Positions 52,654 through 64,000 of a stretch of 64,000 nucleotides of DNA are shown one piece after another. The first letter of the stretch is position 1; each line of letters opens with the position of its first letter. Both the position numbers and the translations under genes were made by a program. Under the pieces are notes generated by a model. The model was not told the DNA's origin. It made no database searches and saw only the letters and a program-made list of their open reading frames with translations. The DNA is from Parastagonospora avenae f. sp. tritici 18332-5 (Eukaryota; Ascomycota; Dothideomycetes; Pleosporales; Phaeosphaeriaceae), in assembly GCA_022559985.1 (NCBI GenBank), contig JAFJTR010000033.1:3247-67246 (forward strand). The letters are read 5' to 3'.

Positions 52654-54570
52654 TTACGAGCCCCAGTCATCCCATTCCCCTTTTTTCTTTTGGTTGCGTT
52701 CGCGGCTCGTGCTCTTTTTGCCTTGTGGCGCTGGATCTAAGAATCCTTCTGGTATGTCGTTCCAGTTCTGTGTGGATTTTGGTGGCGGGCCAGTTTGTGT
52801 TTGCTGGGCGCGCTTTTGGTCCGCAGCTTGTTCGTCGCTCGAGACTTCGTAGTCGTCTTCGTCTTCGTCTTCGGAGATGTAGTTGTACTGGTCAAACTTT
52901 CTCCTGTCCATGTTTTGAAGCTGCACGTCGCCATCAGCGTACATGCCATGTTCTCTCCCCAGGATTTGATCAGCCTTGCTTGGACTCCGTCTTCCCTCCA
53001 GTGGCGACTTCACGACCCCGTTGGAGGTCGTCAGGTATCGGGCAGGCTCGTCGTGCCGTAACGGAGACTGCCACTCGGGACGATGAGGCTGTCGGGGCAC
53101 GGCGTGGTTATATTGACCCGGTTGCCAGCCTTGTGCTGTCCTTGTGGGGCGCCTAAAGTCTGCTTCAGTGGGAGAATCAAGACCCCAGCCGGCAGCGCGC
53201 TCACGCTGCTTCTGGACTTGTTCTTCTGCCTCCCTGTCGCGCTTTATTCGCTCTCGGGCTGCAAGCCACTTCGGGCTGGGCTCCCAAGACCACCCGTCGC
53301 CTGTCGTCGTGACAATTGGGATGAACCATTTCAGCGGCGAAGGCCCAAATACGTGCGCGACATTGCGCTTCCATCCCAGATCGAAGGCGTTTGGGAGTTG
53401 CTCGTTGTCTCTCTCGTCGAGATAGCTGTCATAGCGCTCCTGGTTTTGCTGACGCTCCCGCTGTTCATACGAATGGTAGGCAGGATGCGAGTACCCGTTA
53501 CTCATGGGCGCATCACCAGGCGCCGGGGAGCGCGAGGGGACTTCACCTTCCTCCGGCCGCGTCACGCCAGGCAGCGCATTCGCATGAATCTCGCGGAGCT
53601 GGTCGCCGATGCTCAATCGCCCATTGGCTTGCGCGTCGAGGTAGTTGCGGTCTGTCAGGTTGTGCTTCATGGTGTTCCGCAGTGGCGACAAGTAGCGCGT
53701 CTTCTCCAAGCTTTCGATCGTAGTCTGACCCCTAAACGTGAGCCAAAGATGCCAGGCAGTGAAGCCGGTGATTACAATTCCAATAATGCCGGACAGTACG
53801 GCAAGAAGAACATAGTTGACAGGCATGAAGGACTCGGTGTATTGGCCGTCACTCAAAATCTCACTCCAAACCCAGTACGCAGATGTCGCAAATGAAGTCC
53901 AGCAAAAGAAGGTCAGGTATATCAAAAATAACAAGAAGGCCTTGTAGTTGCGCAGGCCGACACATGTGGCGAGCCATGGGCAGTGGTGGTCCATCTTCAG
54001 CACGCAGCGCCGGCACGTTGAGCAGTGGTGGGCACGGTCCGGCTTCTTGGACTGGCACTTGTTGCAGAAGCGCACGCCCCCGTCCGATGCTTTCACGGTG
54101 AAGGATGTATATTGCAGAGCCCCGCTTTCCTGTGTGGGCAGGTGGCTGTACCCGTTGTTAAGGCTGAGGGGCGACCCCGGATCGGTAAAGACGGCGGTTG
54201 TGTAGCTCCAGTTGAGCATGAGGTAGAAGAAGACACCGAGCGCAGAGGAAAACTTGCCTGCGCCATAGTCAGCACACACATTCTATTCGTTCAATTGCAC
54301 ATAGCTTCGGGTGTGACAATGCAATCTGCCGTGCCGCGCCGTGTCGCAATGGCAAGTCATAGGAGACGCACCCGTCCAGGCATTCTTCGACGGCACGAAG
54401 CCGATGCCGGCCTCCACCCACACGGCCCACGTCGTCAGGCCGTAGACGAAGACGAGCGGGAAGTAGGTGATGGTGTTGCAGCAGTACCGCTCGACCTTCC
54501 TGGCCCACCCGCGGCGGCGCATGGTTCGCGAAGGAGAGGACGGGGGAGAGGGCGAGCCTAGCGTGGCCAT
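52654..54570 (-). CDS. PFA3: DHHC-type palmitoyltransferase Pfa3
   Basis: Exon 1 (54570-54372) and exon 2 (54257-52654) are joined by a 114-base intron (GCTGAC branch, CGCAG acceptor), giving 600 residues. Four membrane segments: YFPLVFVYGLTTWAVWV, FSSALGVFFYLMLNWSY, AFLLFLIYLTFFCWTSFA and YVLLAVLSGIIGIVITGF. The cysteine-rich domain has CNKCQSKKPDRAHHCSTCRR and the active DHHC in MDHHCPWLATCVG. The TTxE motif (GQTTIESLEKTRYL) and aromatic motif follow. A long disordered Gln/Asp/Arg-rich tail is usual for filamentous-fungus members. It S-acylates proteins at the vacuole, such as Vac8 in yeast. The start at 54570 precedes the first helix; earlier in-frame ATG codons are rejected. Confidence 0.93.
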
Positions 54571-55567
54571 GGTCACGGGATCGTCGAGAGGCCGGGCATG
54601 TGGTGCGAGATCTGGAGGCAGCGAGGCAGTGAATGGCTGATCAGCAATGTTCGATGTGCTCTGGGGATCCAGGGCGTGGTGACGTCGTCGAGGGTGCGTG
54701 TGCTGGGCGCTCGTCGGGGTTCGAGAAGGGCAGTGATGCGGAGAACGGGGGTGGTGTTGCACACGTCGTTTCAGGCGCGACGCCGCACAATATGTTTCAC
54801 ACGGCTAAGCCAGCACCGGCGACGGCTAGGAATACTGCGCAAGACACAAGAGCGCGCGAAGCACCGGACGAGGGCACGGGGGATGCTCGAAGGGCAGGCG
54901 CAGTCAATTGGCAAGTCGTCGGCGTGCCGCAGGGCCATGTCAGCGCCATCGCATCGGGAAAGCTGGCTGACCGATTAGCTCCGTGAGGCTGACCAGCACG
55001 TGATGTCGCTGACCACCAACACCAAGGAAACCCACCACCCCTCAAAAAGTCTTCGGATAGCAGATGCGAGGCTTCTCATACCTCGCGCGCCAAGGGCTGT
55101 CGGTGCCCGCGAAGCTTAGGACCGTTTGAGCCGTTGATCGCAATGACCATTGACAGTCGAACAGCCGCTCAGTTCCCGCCGTGGGTCCGGCCTGCGCGTC
55201 CTCCTCCACCAACTGCTCGGCAATCCCTGGTGCTCGTCGCAGAACAATTTAAGGTAGCCTGTCGCAAATGATACACAGACCACTATCGCCCAAAGACCCC
55301 GGCCGGCTCGTACTCCACCGAGATGCGACGGGTAGAGATGAGCGTTGTTGCGTGCGATCTGCTGCTGCCCCTGCCAGAGTACAAACGTCGCGCCTGCCCA
55401 CGCTGCGGGCTCTGCGTCCGGCCTGTGTTCTTCCTGCTGTTGGAAGCCGTGCCTCATCTCACCTCAGACCACTCCATCATGTGCATGTCTTGACACTCTT
55501 TCGTCTTCAACTTCTTTCTGTCCACAGTTCACTCCTGTTTGTGTTTTTCTACTTTCCTTAGCCCGGC
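54571..55567. other. Divergent promoter region, no gene seen
   Basis: GC-rich, between PFA3 and the glycosyltransferase. Several open frames in both directions, none with family similarity. Confidence 0.5.
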
Positions 55568-56981
55568 ATGCTTGCATCCAGAAAGCGGCCCTCGCCGCTG
55601 CTATGCACCCTCACGCTCATTCTGATTGTACTCTTCTACCACAGCAGCAATGCAAACTCCATATATCAGCACTGGTCCACCACCGTCGAGTCGCCGCCTG
55701 TCCAGATTCCCGCGAACAGCACACTAGGTTTTGGTGCAGTCGTGGTCATCTCGAAAGAAGGTTCGGACCGGCGCCATGCCCTGCTCCAGTCAGCAAACGT
55801 CACCGACGTAAACCTTACCATACCAAAGCAACCCACGTGGACCGAAGGCGACCTGCAGAGATTTATCAACGGTCAAGAGGATGCTCAGCGAGGCTCGATT
55901 CTAGCGTGGTTGGGTCATCGCAATGCTCTTCAATGGTAAGCGATGATGCTGTGCACGCTGTGGCGCATTGCTGACATTTATGCGCAGGTTCCTCGACTCT
56001 GGTCTGGAGACTGCCCTCGTTCTGGAGGACGATGTCGACTGGGACATTCGACTCCGCAGCGTTCAGATCCCTCTCGCGGCCAGTGCCGTCCGACAACTCT
56101 TACCAGCACCACCAACTCCACGCTCTTTCCGTTTCGGCCGCCATGCCAAGAACGACACGAACTACTGGGGTGACCACAAGGACTGGGATCTGCTCTACCT
56201 AGGCCACTGCGGCGACTACTTCGAGGAAGTCACGGAACAAGGACCACGACTCGACAAGCACTACAACCTGACCAATATGCCACACATCCAGTACAGAGAC
56301 CCCACACTACCTCCACCATCGGACTTGCATCCATTTACACAAACACTGTTTGACACGATGAGCATACCCGCGCATACTAGAGTCATCCACCGCTCCAAGT
56401 TCCCACTCTGCTCTTTTGGATATGCCCTTACACGCCCTGCCGCCCAGCGACTACTAGATGACCTTGCGCCCCCGAAATTAACAAAGGGTGGACCCCGAGC
56501 ATTCGATGTAGCGCTCCTAAACTCGTGCAGGAAAGGAGCAAAGACGCCCTCGCCAACGCCAGCGCAAGGCAACCCAGCACCACACCCCAACCCCGAGCTA
56601 CGACACAAGTACGCAAGCCCCGGACTGCGCTGCTGGACGCTCAACTCGGAACTCTTCCACCACATGCCCGGCCCCAGTCTAATCGACGAGATCGGCACGG
56701 AATCAGGCGAAGGACCTGGCGTTCCGCCTGTTGACCTTGCGGGCCAGGCACAAGTTGTCTACCGCAACGAGACCACCAACATCGACTGCGGCTTCTGGAG
56801 CGGCGCATTTGGCTTCGACGAAGACGATACGGAACGTCTGCGATTCCTCCAGGAGCACGTTGGACGGAGAGGCCAATGCCTCAAAGACGACCGCGAGGAA
56901 GACGAAGTCGACGCGATCCAAGCGATTGAAGAAACCACCACACAAAAGCCCATGTTCCGGCATACCACACGCTCAATATGA
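55568..56981 (+). CDS. Golgi-type glycosyltransferase (GT25-like)
   Basis: Exon 1 (55568-55935) and exon 2 (55988-56981) are joined by a 52-base intron (GTAAGC donor, GCGCAG acceptor), giving 453 residues. A type II anchor (LLCTLTLILIVLFYHSS) sits at the N-terminus, then a lumenal stem with several N-glycosylation sites. The GT25-type blocks are VVVISKEGSDRRHAL, RGSILAWLGHRNALQWF, TALVLEDDVDWDIRLRS (acidic, sugar-nucleotide binding) and CSFGYALTRPAAQRLLDDL. Fungal members of this LPS-type family are little studied; acceptor unknown. The C-terminal tail is acidic and non-conserved. Confidence 0.85.
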
Positions 56982-57997
56982 GCTCTTTTTACCACACTTC
57001 ACTTCACTTCTACTTCACTGTATAGAACCATTTTGGGACATCAGCATCACAGGCGCATCATGGTTCAGAGGGACTTTGCATACCGACCTGCTTACGGAAA
57101 TTTACGATCACCTTTCTTTCCTTTCAGCTCTCTTCTCGACTATGGCAGCAGCAAAGCACTGACTGCTCTCTTTTTGGCGCATTGTATATGGAGGCATTTT
57201 CGGCGCCACACTTCTTGCACACAGGCAACGCATAGCACATACGATACAGCAAACCAGCATTGATACCCAATGAAGACTAGTAGATCTAGTCCCCTTTCCA
57301 AGCAGAGCAGAGCAACGCAAAGCAAAGCAAATCAAATTAAATCAAATCAAACCAAGATTTTCCACATCAAATCTCACCTTTCATGGCCGTGAATTTTTGT
57401 TGATATCAGTGATGTTAAAAAAGTCGTTATCTTTCATTGCACACCGGCGCGCAAATTTCCGGGCCATGCTTGCCAACATGCGGCGTCCCGTTCATCGCAC
57501 CTCAGATTCAGCGCTAGTGCGGCAGATCGACGCGCGTTAGTGAAACAAAGCAGCCGCAGCGTTTTTTGTCGGTCCGTTTCTTGCTACAGTGCCGTGCCGT
57601 CGCATGAGATGAGACGGGGCGATTTCTTATGCGATGCTATTTCTGCGCATGTTTCTTGGGGATTTGGAATGCGTGGTGGTCTGGAATAGCATGGAAGGAT
57701 TGCGAGAAGCTGGAGGTTATGGTAGTGAGTTTTGTAGATGTCATTGGGTATGTATGTGTACAGAGTCATGTATACATGTTGGATGGCTGATCGTAATGTC
57801 AATGTGCCATCCTTCTCGGTGCTGGGAGACCGAGGAGCGCGCCAGAGAAAACCCGGTTTGGCAAGGCGAACCGCAGTTCGGCCTTACTCCACGGCGCCAG
57901 GGTAGGTGAGATGACGCCCGCCTTGAACGCCGACGCTAGATAGCAGCAGAAAACGCCCTACAGTTCAAAAAAAAGACAGGAATAGGAAATGGGGTAT
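56982..57997. other. Intergenic; convergent 3' regions with simple repeat
   Basis: No gene. A five-base simple repeat (AAAGC/AAATC) runs at about 57313-57350. CTCTTTCC-type pyrimidine tracts occur near 57115. Confidence 0.6.
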
Positions 57998-59429
57998 TCA
58001 TAGTTGGAAGTTGTCGAGCCAGTGCTTGATCACGACACGCCCCTCGTTGAACGACGGCTTGTCCATGCGCACGATAATGGCAGCGTGCGAGTGTCTGTGA
58101 TGGTGTATGTACACCGGATGCTTCCTGAAGCCAAGCGTATCCAAGGCCTCAATCATGCCGAACTGATCTTGCGTCAATGCCAAGGTGGGGAAATCGAGAG
58201 TATCCTTCTCGATCGCAGACTCCGTATCTTTGCGCGTCAGGCCAGGGGACGTGGGCTGCGTGGGCGACGCCACCTCAGTACTGCCAGCGGACAGGTAATC
58301 TGATTCCTGTGTGTTGTTGACGTTCTCAAACATGTCTTCTGCTTCGCGGCGCACGGCGTTGATCATGTTGCCGAGGCGGTATTGTTGGATGTTGACGCCT
58401 GCTTGGCCGGATTCGTGGAGGCGGATGCGGTGCGAGCTGCGGAAGGATTGGACGACGGAGTTGACGAGGAACAAGGTTGTGCCAATGGGAATGAAGACTG
58501 TCAGGAAGGCGACGATGGGTACGCGCCCTATGACAGTTGAGGTGGTGGATACTAGCCGTTGTGTAAAGGCCGGTGGAGCTTCGGGAGCTTTTGGTGAGAC
58601 GGGGTTGTCGCCATCGAGTATGACCTCATCGTAGCCTGAGATATAGTTCATGGTGACATTTTCGGGCTTGACAAAGGGGTCTGTCTGAGATATTCCGGCT
58701 GTGTAATACGTCACTGTCCTGTCGTTGACAACATTCGCGTACAAGCTTCGGTGCTGAAATTGCGCCAGGCCCTTGATGAATATGCTGTTCGAATCCGCTA
58801 GGATAGAAAGTAGTGACCGGCCAGTCTCCCTAAACTTATCGATGCCAAAGAGTTGTCTGCCACTCATGGAGAGCGTCCTTGCGCCCAGTATGTTCCAGAT
58901 GTGGCTGTGGTAGCCTCGTAGCGGGGTTCGTACGCCGAGATGTGGTGTCGCAAATGTAGTGAAGTTCTAGTAGGCGTCAATTACAATGTCCTCTCACGGT
59001 TGGTCTAGATGCATACCACAGGCTGTATCTTCTCGAACACCCCTCTGCTGTAGAGGAGGCCAATAGCGAAGCGCGCTACAAGGCCACCCAGGGAGTATCC
59101 GATGACACTGATCTTCTTGATGTTGTGCCCATCATTCTTGAGCTCTTCTAACTTTTGCTCGACTTCGCTTGCGACTCGTTCGCCACCTGTGTCGACGCCG
59201 TCGTACGTGAAGCTGCCGGCGTTGCGCTTCGCCACCAGGATCTCGACTTGGTCTTCGGGGAACCTCTGGCGGAGAGAATCGCTGACTTGTTTAAGATGTT
59301 CTGGGTTGCCCCAAAGTCTGGTCGGTGTCAATTTACTGCTTCAGTGGTTCCTTCCTGAAGCGCGTCGTACCCGTGAACAAGAACACACAGATGGTCTGCT
59401 TTTTGAGGTTTTTGAATGGATGTAGACAT
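57998..59429 (-). CDS. DUF676 serine lipase (Lpl1/Rog1-like)
   Basis: Three exons (59429-59371, 59317-59017, 58966-57998) give 442 residues. Joining gives DHLCVLVHGLWGNPEHLKQV, the family's N-terminal strand and oxyanion-hole HGLWG. The nucleophile is in ISVIGYSLGGLVARF. Exon 3 adds FATPHLGVRTPLRGYH. Candidate Asp and His are in the C-terminal domain (His in RKHPVYIHHHRHSHAAIIVR, most likely the last cluster). Unusually, a hydrophobic segment lies at about residues 260-285 (VPIVAFLTVFIPIGTTLFLV), which would anchor the protein, fitting lipid-droplet or ER localisation. Yeast Lpl1 is a lipid-droplet phospholipase; orthology here is inferred. Confidence 0.88.
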
Positions 59430-60230
59430 GGCTGAGAATTTCGCTGTATACACTTCCGATGAGTGAAGGGGCGCTGTGTTTATGTGTTGCGCCTCCTCCA
59501 GATCTCGTCCGCTGCGAGCGGTGTTATCGGGCGCAGTCCTCGGAACGCGAGCAGCAAAGTTGGCGTCACGTCAGCTACTTAGGGTTTAGTTCAGATGAAG
59601 CCTCGGATGATTCATTAGTCCGGGAATCTTCTCCCAGATCAGATCAATTGTTGTGGCGGTTCAAAACTATTTGCTGGCAAATGTCGCGTTTTTAAGCAGA
59701 CGGTCACAACGTCATGACAGAATGATGCGCGATCGGCACGGGAGTTCGTCCGAGCCACCGGGCCTTGCACCTGCATGCTCTAGCGCCGCCAGGGTCGAAC
59801 TTTGACGCTTGAGCCTCATCAACCTCACTCTCACTCTGCGGCTCACCTCCACCGCTAAGCGCTGTAGTCCGTCCGTCGCAGGTATAGGTGTGGCTCGTAG
59901 TCAGGTACACAACCTGACCGCAACACCACATTGCGGCAGACAGCCCTATTAGCACTGTCAATTGGCGCACATTCCTCTCGCCCTTTCTTCCTGTCTAGGT
60001 TTGTGCTGGCTTGCTTACTCTGCTTGGATGCGAAGCAAATTGATTTCGTGTCGCACAACACTTCAGATACTGCGAAGTCGTTCGCGCACTCCTCTGCGCG
60101 CGATCGACCTGAATACGAGGCCAAAACAAATCACACTAGCGGCAAGTAGCTTTTGGTCCAGCTTGGTATGTCGCGGACATATCGAAGCCTTCCATATCAC
60201 TAATGAGTAAGCTTCCGTGCGGTCAACACT
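59430..60230. other. Divergent promoter region, no gene seen
   Basis: Between the lipase and the exonuclease. Short frames only. A possible non-coding first exon of the exonuclease, with GAGTAAGC as donor and CTTTCAG as acceptor at about 60209-60254, cannot be excluded. Confidence 0.5.
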
Positions 60231-62210
60231 ATGTGGCCCTCTGTCCCGGCTTTCAGGAGCTTTGGCAATATACCTTGTCCATCGGCCAATAGGTGCGAGC
60301 TGCCAAACTGCATCTTCAGTCATGAAGTCTCAAAGCCGCTCCCCAAGCCTCCATCGTCCACAGCAAATGCAGCAACACGTGAGCAAGAGCCAGACATGAA
60401 GCGACTAAAGCTCAACGATGGCTCCAAGGAGTCTATCGCGCCTGTCTCTCCTGTCGCTCCGGCTTCAAAGCCTTTCTTTGTTGGGTCAATCATGTCCAAA
60501 GACAGGACACCTGCGGCAACCAATGTCGCAAGCACAGTCAATATTGCTCCACTCAAGCCCAGCACAGCAACTAAGGTTGTCGGTAACTTACCGCAGTCTG
60601 CAAATCGTCCAGTATCGCCGCCTCCAACAGCTGCTACAGTCAAGACAGCTGCCAAAGCAGATGCACCAGTTGCGTTGATGCCGAGGAAGCTCTCAAAAGA
60701 ACCAGTACCCTTCGCTAAGCGCCTGACTTTGCTAAAAGCGCTACACACTTATATGAAGCCACAGAACGACAAGATTGCCAAAGCCGTCAAGCCTGAGATT
60801 AGAGCACTGCATCTCAGTCCCAACCAGCTCAACAAACTGGCTGTGGACGAAGAAGAGAAACTTGCTCTCGATAATCCCTCTGTGTATGAGAACATTCTCA
60901 AGCATCGCCTAGTCAAGCTGAAAGGTATGACTCCCGAAGTTTGGGTCAAGGAGCGGAGAGAAGCCGTGTCGAAAGAGAAAGGAGATGCGCCAAAGAAGCC
61001 TCCGTCGAGTAAGGTCGATACAGGTCTAACTCCAAAAGAAGAGGTTATCTTTCTCTCGACACTTACCTGTCCTCAGGATGGACTTGATAACCATGGATAT
61101 GTCACTAAGCTACCCAGCGAGGAACAGCTGAAGGAGGCCCAACTCGTGCAAACATCAGCAGGGTTTTGGGAAGAGTGTGACCGTTGCGCCACCCGTTTTC
61201 AAGTATTCCCAGAGCGCCGAGAGGAAGATGGTGCCCTGACGACTGGTGGTCAATGTAGGCATCACTGGGGTAAGCGCATCTTCCCCAAGAGGGCGAAGAA
61301 CGCAGTGCCTGAGCCGACACGCCTGAGCTGCTGCAACGAAGCAGTAGGCTCTCCTGGCTGCATCACACACGAGACGCACGTTTTCAAGATCTCAGACCCA
61401 AAGCGCCTGGCACTGGTCATGCCATTTGTGGAGACACCAGAGAACGACAAGGCAACGCCGCATACTGCAGTCTGTTTCGATTGTGAAATGGGCTACACTA
61501 CTAGAGGGCTCGAATTGATGCGCCTCACTGTCGTCTCCTGGCCAGTACACAAGCCAATCATCGACGTCCTTGTCCGACCCATTGGACATATTCTCGACGT
61601 GAACACACGCTTTTCGGGTATAACACCGGAGCAGTTTGTGAATGCGAAGCCATACGACCCAGATAATCCGAAACCAGTTCGCAAAGACCTCCGTATTGTG
61701 GAGTCGCCCTATGAGGCGCGTAACCTCTTTCTCTCGCATGTTACAAGAACCACACCAGTTCTCGGCCACGCCCTGGAGAACGACCTTAACACCATCCGCC
61801 TCATCCATCCTACGATAATCGACACTGTTCTTCTCTATCCGACTCGTCAGGGTCTACCATACCGCCATGGCTTACGTATGCTCGCGAAGATGCATCTGGG
61901 TGAAGACATCCAGCAAGGCGGGGTGGCAGGACACGATAGCTACGAGGATGCGCGGACGACTGGCGAGCTGATCCGACACAAGATAAAGGAGAAGTGGAAG
62001 ATCCTGAAGCATGATGGCTGGCAGATCAAGGATGATGGTGTCTATCCTCCGATGCCGCCTGGTACACCACCCGCGGACGTAGCATCGGCTCCTGCAGCGC
62101 CCTCGATGGTGCCGGTCGCATCTACGGCTATTTTGCAGGGCAAGCCGGTAGAGAAGCGGAAGATAAACGGAGAAGACGACAGTGCGCCGCCAGCAAAGAG
62201 AATCGCTTGA
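60231..62210 (+). CDS. REX3: RNA exonuclease of the Rex3/REXO1 type
   Basis: A 659-residue single frame. The N-terminus has a CCCH zinc finger (CPSANRCELPNCIFSH), usual for this group. A disordered Pro/Ala/Thr region (about 45-165) is followed by a helical domain (AKRLTLLKALHTYMKPQNDK). A second Cys/His-rich module is CDRCATRFQVF...CRHHWG...CC...CITH. The DEDDh exonuclease domain has ExoI FDCEMGYTTRGLELMRLTVV, ExoII LGHALENDLNTIRLIHP and ExoIII HDSYEDARTTGELI, with all catalytic residues present. A basic C-terminus (PPAKRIA) may be a nuclear signal. It trims 3' ends of structured RNAs such as RNase MRP RNA in yeast. The symbol is given by architecture; REXO1-like naming is equally possible. 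Confidence 0.9.
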   Translation: MWPSVPAFRSFGNIPCPSANRCELPNCIFSHEVSKPLPKPPSSTANAATREQEPDMKRLKLNDGSKESIAPVSPVAPASKPFFVGSIMSKDRTPAATNVASTVNIAPLKPSTATKVVGNLPQSANRPVSPPPTAATVKTAAKADAPVALMPRKLSKEPVPFAKRLTLLKALHTYMKPQNDKIAKAVKPEIRALHLSPNQLNKLAVDEEEKLALDNPSVYENILKHRLVKLKGMTPEVWVKERREAVSKEKGDAPKKPPSSKVDTGLTPKEEVIFLSTLTCPQDGLDNHGYVTKLPSEEQLKEAQLVQTSAGFWEECDRCATRFQVFPERREEDGALTTGGQCRHHWGKRIFPKRAKNAVPEPTRLSCCNEAVGSPGCITHETHVFKISDPKRLALVMPFVETPENDKATPHTAVCFDCEMGYTTRGLELMRLTVVSWPVHKPIIDVLVRPIGHILDVNTRFSGITPEQFVNAKPYDPDNPKPVRKDLRIVESPYEARNLFLSHVTRTTPVLGHALENDLNTIRLIHPTIIDTVLLYPTRQGLPYRHGLRMLAKMHLGEDIQQGGVAGHDSYEDARTTGELIRHKIKEKWKILKHDGWQIKDDGVYPPMPPGTPPADVASAPAAPSMVPVASTAILQGKPVEKRKINGEDDSAPPAKRIA

Positions 62211-62755
62211 ACGCGGTGTTTTCTCTGCCAAAAGTAGATTGAATTTCGATCAAGGCGTCCCTGAAAGTTGGTAAAAGGTCATCGACGATTGATCGAATGG
62301 GTATTCGAAGGGGGGTGCTTTGAATGGTCTCTCATTAGGTCTATAGCCTCTCGAGGAGGTGTGTCTACTTGTAGCGAAGCTTGACGGGAAGGACTATGTC
62401 TATAAGCTCAGACACTTCCACCTCTCGGAGCTTCGGATAATGGTGTCGACACCTCTTGGCTTGTGCACACTATCGTCGCCTACAGCCAGGCCCACTCGTG
62501 CCAGATCGATATGGGTACACCACCGCATATAATACATTCAGATCCCACACGATTCAAACGACAATTTCCACTGTCCGATGCAGCTGCTTGCTTGATGCTT
62601 TGTCCATGTATCGACCATCTTTGTCACAAATCTGCTCATCTGAGAATGGCGCGTTCAATCGCCTCCTAACAAGGCATGATACGTCGTTGCCCCACTCGTG
62701 ACTTGTTCCTCCGTCCCTCTCTGTCACATCCCGAACTCTTCCCCACCCCTGACTC
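62211..62755. other. Convergent intergenic, no gene seen
   Basis: Between the stops of REX3 and PCC1. Short overlapping frames only. Confidence 0.55.
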
Positions 62756-63154
62756 TCATCCCTTGATCTTGGCCACATCCAACCCCTGCATGCCCTCCAG
62801 ACTCTCCGTAACCGGCTCATACACCACATCAACATCCAAATCCTTCATGACCCCAATCACAACGCCCACGCTCTCGATAAACCCATTCACGGCAACGCGC
62901 AACATGCGATTCGTCGTGGCCGCGTAGTTTACCTGCAGCAAATCGTGTTTGACTTCGAAAGCGCGGCGCACGAGGGGCGAGAGTTCGGCGTCAACGGAGA
63001 GCGCGAGGTGTGCAGTGGATGCGAGGGACGGGGTGGGGAAGGGTATTGAGAGGGTGCTGGGAATCATTAGCAAGATCAAATTGATGTATACGCCGAGAGA
63101 TACTTACAGTGTACACGGAAAATCCTCCGCCTTCCAGCCCGTGGGATTCGCCAT
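62756..63154 (-). CDS. PCC1: EKC/KEOPS complex subunit Pcc1
   Basis: A 47-base first exon (63154-63108; MANPTGWKAEDFPCT) is joined by a 51-base intron (GTAAGT donor, GCTAATG branch, CCCAG acceptor) to exon 2 (63056-62756), giving 115 residues. The Pcc1 signature is complete: LSIPFPTPSLASTAHLALSV, ELSPLVRRAF, NYAATTNRMLRVAVNGFIES. Pcc1 dimerises the KEOPS complex, needed for tRNA t6A modification and telomere upkeep. No defect. Confidence 0.93.
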
Positions 63155-63406
63155 TGCGCCTGACTGCACGATGGCGGTGTTGCGGCTCAAACTTCGCGAA
63201 ATGTGGGGGAGGGGGAGCTAGGTTGGAAACGGGAAGGTGAGCAGGGAGCTATGACCGTCAGTGTCACTCGAGGGCGTCATAGAGCATCATCATTGTCTAG
63301 GGAATTTGCACGAGCCATGGGTTCAAAGGGGACTTGTGTTGTACATACACCACCGAAACCCCCCATAATACTTCGGAAGCACTGTTCCGAATAAGCACAA
63401 ATCACC

Positions 63407-63796
63407 ATGTTCCGCAATCTAGCATCAACGTCCCTGCGCACCCAAACCCGCCAATTCTCCCTTTCGACAGCACGCCGCGCGGGCTCAGATGGAAGCGTCA
63501 AGGCAGACAAGCATGCGGTGAACAAAGCGCAGGCAGGAGAGACGCATAATGTCCAGGAAGCGAATGCCTCGGCTGGCATGCAGTGAGTTACCTCCCCATC
63601 ATACCTTCACGGGCGCGTCTGAGTGTGGTTTGGGGTGTTAATTCGATAACGCAGGAAGAAGAGCAGTGGATCTGGCGGAAACGCGACGGACCAGAAGGAT
63701 ACGGCGGGCGGCAAGGCCAAGGCGAAGAAGGAGTTTCCTGAAGCGCCGGATGTGGCGATTGGGATGCAGGATGAGAGGGGTGGGAAGGGTGGTTAG
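63407..63796 (+). CDS. Small mitochondrial-type protein (two exons)
   Basis: Exon 1 (63407-63582) and exon 2 (63655-63796) are joined by a 72-base intron (GTGAGT donor, ACGCAG acceptor), giving 105 residues. The first 25 residues (MFRNLASTSLRTQTRQFSLS) form a typical mitochondrial presequence with an RQFSL cleavage-like site. The rest is hydrophilic, Lys/Gly/Ala-rich, and ends with EFPEAPDVAIGMQDERGGKG, which looks conserved. Function unknown. Confidence 0.7.
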
Positions 63797-64000
63797 AAGG
63801 GGGAGATGTGTGATGGGGAGGATAAATGGCATACCAGTAGTGCTTAGAGCTTATGGGCAGGCATTGCCCTGCGAAGAGGACATGTGCAATGCAAGATATA
63901 CCTACCACCTACGCATGCTCTCCAACTCAAAGATTGTTGATGTACCTCAAGATTTCCTGTCTTCCTACGCGTCTTCACGTGCGATCAGTCTTCACTGCAT
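63797..64000. other. 3' flank of the last gene, no gene seen
   Basis: Nothing supported up to the window edge. Confidence 0.6.

Overview
The window is nuclear DNA of a filamentous ascomycete (Pezizomycotina). Genes are split by short introns, mostly 47-60 bp, with GTAAGT-like donors, CTAAC/CTGAC branch sites and CAG/TAG acceptors. The families are typically fungal: fungalysin M36, DUF1996-WSC, Pfa3, BCS1-like AAA, DUF3435, DUF7580 and 7TM-RGS. I infer Dothideomycetes, but with low certainty. No tRNA, rRNA or CRISPR array was seen. One assembly gap (93 N) lies inside a coding minisatellite.

Layout. 1-23 kb is accessory in character. It holds minisatellites, orphan hypothetical genes, a 7TM-RGS receptor-like gene on the minus strand, an alpha/beta hydrolase, two tandem paralogous zinc-finger genes with independently expanded N-terminal repeats, a BCS1-like AAA ATPase, a decayed DUF3435 tyrosine-recombinase/zinc-finger gene, and about 3 kb of gene-poor sequence. 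23.6-37.3 kb is conserved housekeeping and secreted-enzyme territory: a basic proline-rich protein, a Gfo/Idh/MocA oxidoreductase, a DUF1996-WSC secreted protein, V-ATPase subunit c (VMA3), SNU13, a small secreted helical protein and a fungalysin. 37.4-50.2 kb is mixed: a broken DUF7580 gene next to a C2H2 gene, a secreted carboxylesterase, an arrestin-like protein with an acylation-type N-terminus, a P450-like protein lacking the heme-ligand cysteine, and small hypotheticals. 50.3-64 kb is again conserved core: a Lys-rich nuclear protein, the DHHC palmitoyltransferase Pfa3, a GT25-like glycosyltransferase, a DUF676 lipase, the Rex3-type exonuclease, KEOPS subunit Pcc1 and a small mitochondrial protein.

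Many gene models were rebuilt by joining exons across introns that keep the reading frame. Several small genes (three exons at 9197-9655, the VMA3 5' exons, SNU13, the PCC1 first exon and 63407-63796) appear only after this joining. No operon-like functional cluster is evident. The shared theme of the accessory parts is zinc-finger, STAND-associated and recombinase-related genes with in-frame stop codons, as expected of a region exposed to transposition and repeat-induced mutation.
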